Source: Desulfobacterales bacterium
Lineage (GTDB): Bacteria; Desulfobacterota; Desulfobacteria; Desulfobacterales; JAUCGF01
Length of the DNA stretch: 8,828 nt
Direction: 5' to 3'
Assembly: GCA_029940345.1 (NCBI GenBank)
Contig: JAOZRC010000189.1
Coordinates: 1 to 8,828 of the forward strand
The translations under genes and the position numbers were made by a program. This document shows positions 6,991 to 8,828 of the stretch, piece by piece. The notes beneath the pieces are model-generated. The model was not told the origin of the DNA. It saw nothing but the letters and a program-made list of their open reading frames with translations, and made no database searches. Each line of letters begins with the position of its first letter. The stretch's first letter is position 1.

Positions 6991-8508
6991 ATGCCACAAA
7001 AAGCAAAATCGGGCGGCCTGCCTCCCATGCCGGACAAGATAGTTCTGCAAAAGCATACGCAAACACAAATTGATTGGAAAAGAATTTTTTTTATACTTCT
7101 CGGAGTAACACTTTTTTGTATTGTTTATTTCTCACCTGACTGGGATCCGGCCGTTGACCCGAGAGGTCAAAGCTTTGAGTTGTCGCATCAGGGCAAGGCG
7201 GCTATCGCATTATTCCTGCTCGCTGCTACCTGGTGGGTGTTCGAAGTTGTTGCAATCGGGGTTACCGGTATAGCAATCGGTTTAATACAGGTGCTCTTCT
7301 TAATCAGGGACGCTGATGTCGCTTTCAAAGATTTTATGGACCCCAGCGTGTGGTTTATTTTTGCTTCATTATCAATCGGTATCGCTTTTACCAAAACAGG
7401 CCTGACACAGAGAATGGCATATAAAATGCTATATATTGTCGGTGAACGGACAAGCATGATTTACCTTGGATGCTATATTATGATTGCCGGGCTTACCATG
7501 TGTATGGCCCACACGGCAGTTGCCGCGGCGGTTTATCCGTTGCTGATGACAATACACAACCTTTATGATGACACCGGAAAACCGACAAAATTCGGTAAAG
7601 GCCTTTTTATAGGTATGGCTTTCGTGGCAGGGGCCGGCAGTATCGTCACACTGCTCGGAGCCGCACGGGGTGCGATCGCACTTGGGTTTTACCAGGAAAT
7701 GACCGGCACGGACGTTTCCTTTTTTAAGCTGACTTACTATATGTTCCCCATAGGATGGCTTATGGTTTTCCTGCTTTGGGGGGCGTTCATGCTGATTTAC
7801 AAACCTGAAAGAGCCACAATTCCCGGCCTTAAGGAAAAGGCTAAAAAACTCAATGATAAGCTTGGCCCTCTCACGAAAAACGAGATTTTAACACTGTTAC
7901 TTGTTTTCTCGGCCATCGGATTGTTGGTCGTACGCTCTTTTGTGCCGGAACTTAAATTTCTGAATAAAAGCGCCATAATGCTTGTGCCTACTGTTTTATT
8001 CTTTATGCTGAATATTCTTTCAGTAAAGGACCTTGAGGATATACCTTGGAATATAATACTTCTGTTTGGCGGCGCGATGTGTATTGGCTTTTGCCTCTGG
8101 CAGACAGGTGCGGCCAACTGGCTTGCCGTCAATTGGCTCTCTTTGTTTAAGGAAGCCAACTGGCTTGTTTTCGTTATGGGCATCGCTTTCCTGGTTATGC
8201 TGATGACAAATTTTATTATGAATGTTGCTGCCATTGCAATTATTCTGCCTATAGCCTTAGTAACAGGCCAATACCTCGGTGTTGCATCCGAAGTGATTCT
8301 TTTCTCATCCCTTGTTACGGCCGGAATGCCTTTTCTCCTGCTTATCGGTGCGGCTCCGAATGCAATTGCATACGGAAGCAAACAGTTTACAACAGGCGAA
8401 TTCTTCCTTGTGGGTATACCCATGAGTATCCTGCTGATGGCTGTGCTTTTTGTGTTTATTTGGATAATTTGGCCTGCAATGGGTATGAATGTTGTTGTGC
8501 CAAACTAG
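6991..8508 (+). CDS. DASS/SLC13-family anion permease with atypical substrate motifs
   Basis: The product is 505 residues with about a dozen hydrophobic segments after a cytoplasmic N-terminus of about 30 residues. The two-repeat layout of the divalent anion:Na+ symporters (INDY/CitT/SLC13) can be followed. The WWVFEVVAIGVTGIAIG segment (81-97) corresponds to the family's TEAxPxxVTAL region, and GAAPNAIAYGS (453-463) matches the family signature in repeat two. The paired SNT motifs that bind Na+ and carboxylate in characterised members are replaced by AHT (173-175, AHTAVAAAVYPL) and MNV (410-412, TNFIMNVAAIAIILP). The repeat-one GTPPN-like loop reads GAARG (223-227). Substrate and coupling ion may therefore differ from the usual dicarboxylate or sulfate with Na+. 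It is an inner-membrane protein, last gene of the cluster, followed at once by hairpins. A GGATAA stretch upstream is a poor ribosome site, but 6991 is the natural start. Confidence 0.85.
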   Translation: MPQKAKSGGLPPMPDKIVLQKHTQTQIDWKRIFFILLGVTLFCIVYFSPDWDPAVDPRGQSFELSHQGKAAIALFLLAATWWVFEVVAIGVTGIAIGLIQVLFLIRDADVAFKDFMDPSVWFIFASLSIGIAFTKTGLTQRMAYKMLYIVGERTSMIYLGCYIMIAGLTMCMAHTAVAAAVYPLLMTIHNLYDDTGKPTKFGKGLFIGMAFVAGAGSIVTLLGAARGAIALGFYQEMTGTDVSFFKLTYYMFPIGWLMVFLLWGAFMLIYKPERATIPGLKEKAKKLNDKLGPLTKNEILTLLLVFSAIGLLVVRSFVPELKFLNKSAIMLVPTVLFFMLNILSVKDLEDIPWNIILLFGGAMCIGFCLWQTGAANWLAVNWLSLFKEANWLVFVMGIAFLVMLMTNFIMNVAAIAIILPIALVTGQYLGVASEVILFSSLVTAGMPFLLLIGAAPNAIAYGSKQFTTGEFFLVGIPMSILLMAVLFVFIWIIWPAMGMNVVVPN

Positions 8509-8522
8509 TTTAGATGCTCGGA

Positions 8523-8537
8523 ACAAGCCAAGCTTGT
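8523..8537. repeat. Small hairpin just after the permease gene
   Basis: ACAAGC pairs with GCTTGT around a 3-nt loop, starting 15 bp past the permease stop. No T tract follows, so it may protect the 3' end of the mRNA rather than terminate. Confidence 0.5.
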
Positions 8538-8543
8538 CAAGAT

Positions 8544-8559
8544 ACGAACCGCTGTTCGT
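8544..8559. repeat. Second small hairpin in the 3' tail
   Basis: ACGAAC pairs with GTTCGT around a CGCT loop. It stacks directly behind the first hairpin, with 6 bp between. Confidence 0.5.
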
Positions 8560-8593
8560 TTCATCGGCGGATTGTTTCGCAGCTATTGCATTA

Positions 8594-8625
8594 CCGAAAT
8601 AAGTACTTGTCCATAAGTTTTTCGG
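8594..8625. repeat. Bulged hairpin in the 3' tail
   Basis: CCGAAA (8594-8599) pairs with TTTCGG (8620-8625), with inner ACTT/AAGT pairs (8605-8608 with 8615-8618) separated by an unpaired patch. The CCGAAAT and CTTGTCC words here recur further along (8702-8708 and 8678-8684), hinting at a repeated module. Confidence 0.4.
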
Positions 8626-8629
8626 ATAT

Positions 8630-8664
8630 AAGACCTCCGGGGTTTCCAAAACCTCGGAGGTCTT
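8630..8664. repeat. Near-perfect 16-bp stem hairpin (bidirectional terminator or dispersed palindrome)
   Basis: The arms at 8630-8645 and 8649-8664 pair over 16 positions, all Watson-Crick except one G-T (8640 with 8654), around a 3-nt loop (CCA). The core words are AGACCTCC and GGAGGTCT. No T run follows on either strand, which favours a dispersed palindromic element or a 3'-end stabiliser over a classical terminator. Confidence 0.75.
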
Positions 8665-8690
8665 CGGTACAAAAACGCTTGTCCGGGCAC

Positions 8691-8737
8691 TTAGTGGCTG
8701 ACCGAAATCGCTGTTAGACACTAAATTTTTTATTTTT
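8691..8737 (+). terminator. Terminator-like hairpin with long T-rich tail
   Basis: TTAGTG (8691-8696) pairs with CACTAA (8719-8724) and is followed at once by a T-rich tract (8725-8737) of twelve Ts broken by one A. The 22-nt loop is large and the stem short, so folding strength is doubtful, but the T tract is the best in the window and is well placed to end the cluster. Confidence 0.4.
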
Positions 8738-8779
8738 AATACGTTAAATAATTTCGAGCTGTGCAATTCATTTAGAGTC

Positions 8780-8791
8780 CCGTCAGGACGG
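8780..8791. repeat. CCGTC-AG-GACGG inverted repeat, possible dispersed repeat edge
   Basis: Five-base arms around two bases, followed by GCATATTTGTAGAA. From memory, short palindromes of the type GTCCCGT..GGACG followed by ATATTTGTAGAA occur in many copies in some anaerobe and Bacteroidota genomes; I cannot check copy number here. The rest of 8738-8828 shows no gene. Confidence 0.35.
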
Positions 8792-8828
8792 CATATTTGT
8801 AGAATTATTGCTCTTATGTTTCGTCAGA

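Larger units (their letters stand above)
8509..8828. other. Non-coding tail after the permease gene
   Basis: About 320 bp with no supportable gene on either strand. The open frames crossing it have no ribosome site and no recognisable protein pattern. It holds the five hairpins and the CCGTC/GACGG inverted repeat listed separately, plus short direct repeats (CTTGTCC at 8606-8612 and 8678-8684; CCGAAAT at 8594-8600 and 8702-8708). The dense secondary structure resembles intergenic repeat DNA rather than a decayed gene. Confidence 0.6.

Noticed and set aside
7797..8423. 208-residue minus-strand open frame inside the permease gene
   Set aside because: It is antisense to the second transporter repeat, whose codons explain the sequence. 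No start signal or domain is visible.
8305..8766. 153-residue open frame on the minus strand over the permease end and tail
   Set aside because: About half is antisense to the well-supported permease, there is no ribosome site, and it runs through the strong palindrome. The protein looks like random translation.
8509..8828. tRNA or other standard RNA gene in the tail
   Set aside because: The hairpins do not form a cloverleaf, and no CCA end or T-loop consensus is visible.

Overview
The window reads like a chromosomal segment of a Gram-negative, probably anaerobic bacterium. Desulfobacterota (sulfate-reducer-like deltaproteobacteria) is my best guess. This rests on general knowledge: the combination of a dCache-type histidine kinase, an unusual PEP/pyruvate-binding protein with unassigned N- and C-terminal domains, stand-alone receivers, a CBS-pair protein and a DASS/SLC13 transporter is familiar from that phylum. 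No rRNA or other marker gene is present to prove it. All supported genes lie on the + strand.

Layout. (1) 1-494: the 3' end of an Rpn-family (PD-(D/E)XK recombination-promoting nuclease) gene enters from the left. It is followed by a second, perfectly identical 219-bp copy of its C-terminal module, now with its own Shine-Dalgarno and ATG, giving a free-standing 81-residue protein. This matches the RpnS (intragenic antitoxin) part of the Rpn anti-phage toxin-antitoxin genes and is the most striking item here. (2) 604-2753: a membrane sensor histidine kinase overlapping by 4 bp a single-domain receiver, a classic two-component pair. (3) 2904-5438: an 844-residue PEP-synthase-like protein that keeps the ATP-grasp (PPDK_N) and phosphohistidine domains but has no PEP/pyruvate TIM barrel. 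(4) 5510-6373: a receiver anchored by two membrane helices and lacking any output domain. (5) 6412-6951: a CBS-domain pair protein. (6) 6991-8508: a DASS/SLC13-type anion permease with degenerate substrate/Na+ motifs. (7) 8509-8828: a non-coding tail with a string of hairpins, including a near-perfect 16-bp stem, and a terminator-like structure.

Working model (inference): genes 604-8508 form one co-directional cluster with short gaps (4-bp overlap, then 150, 71, 38 and 39 bp). An extracytoplasmic signal is sensed by the kinase and passed to one or both receivers. The dikinase-like protein and the adenine-nucleotide-sensing CBS protein could couple energy state to an anion or carboxylate transporter. 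No DNA-binding output domain is encoded, so any output would be through protein-protein contacts or enzyme activity rather than direct transcription control.
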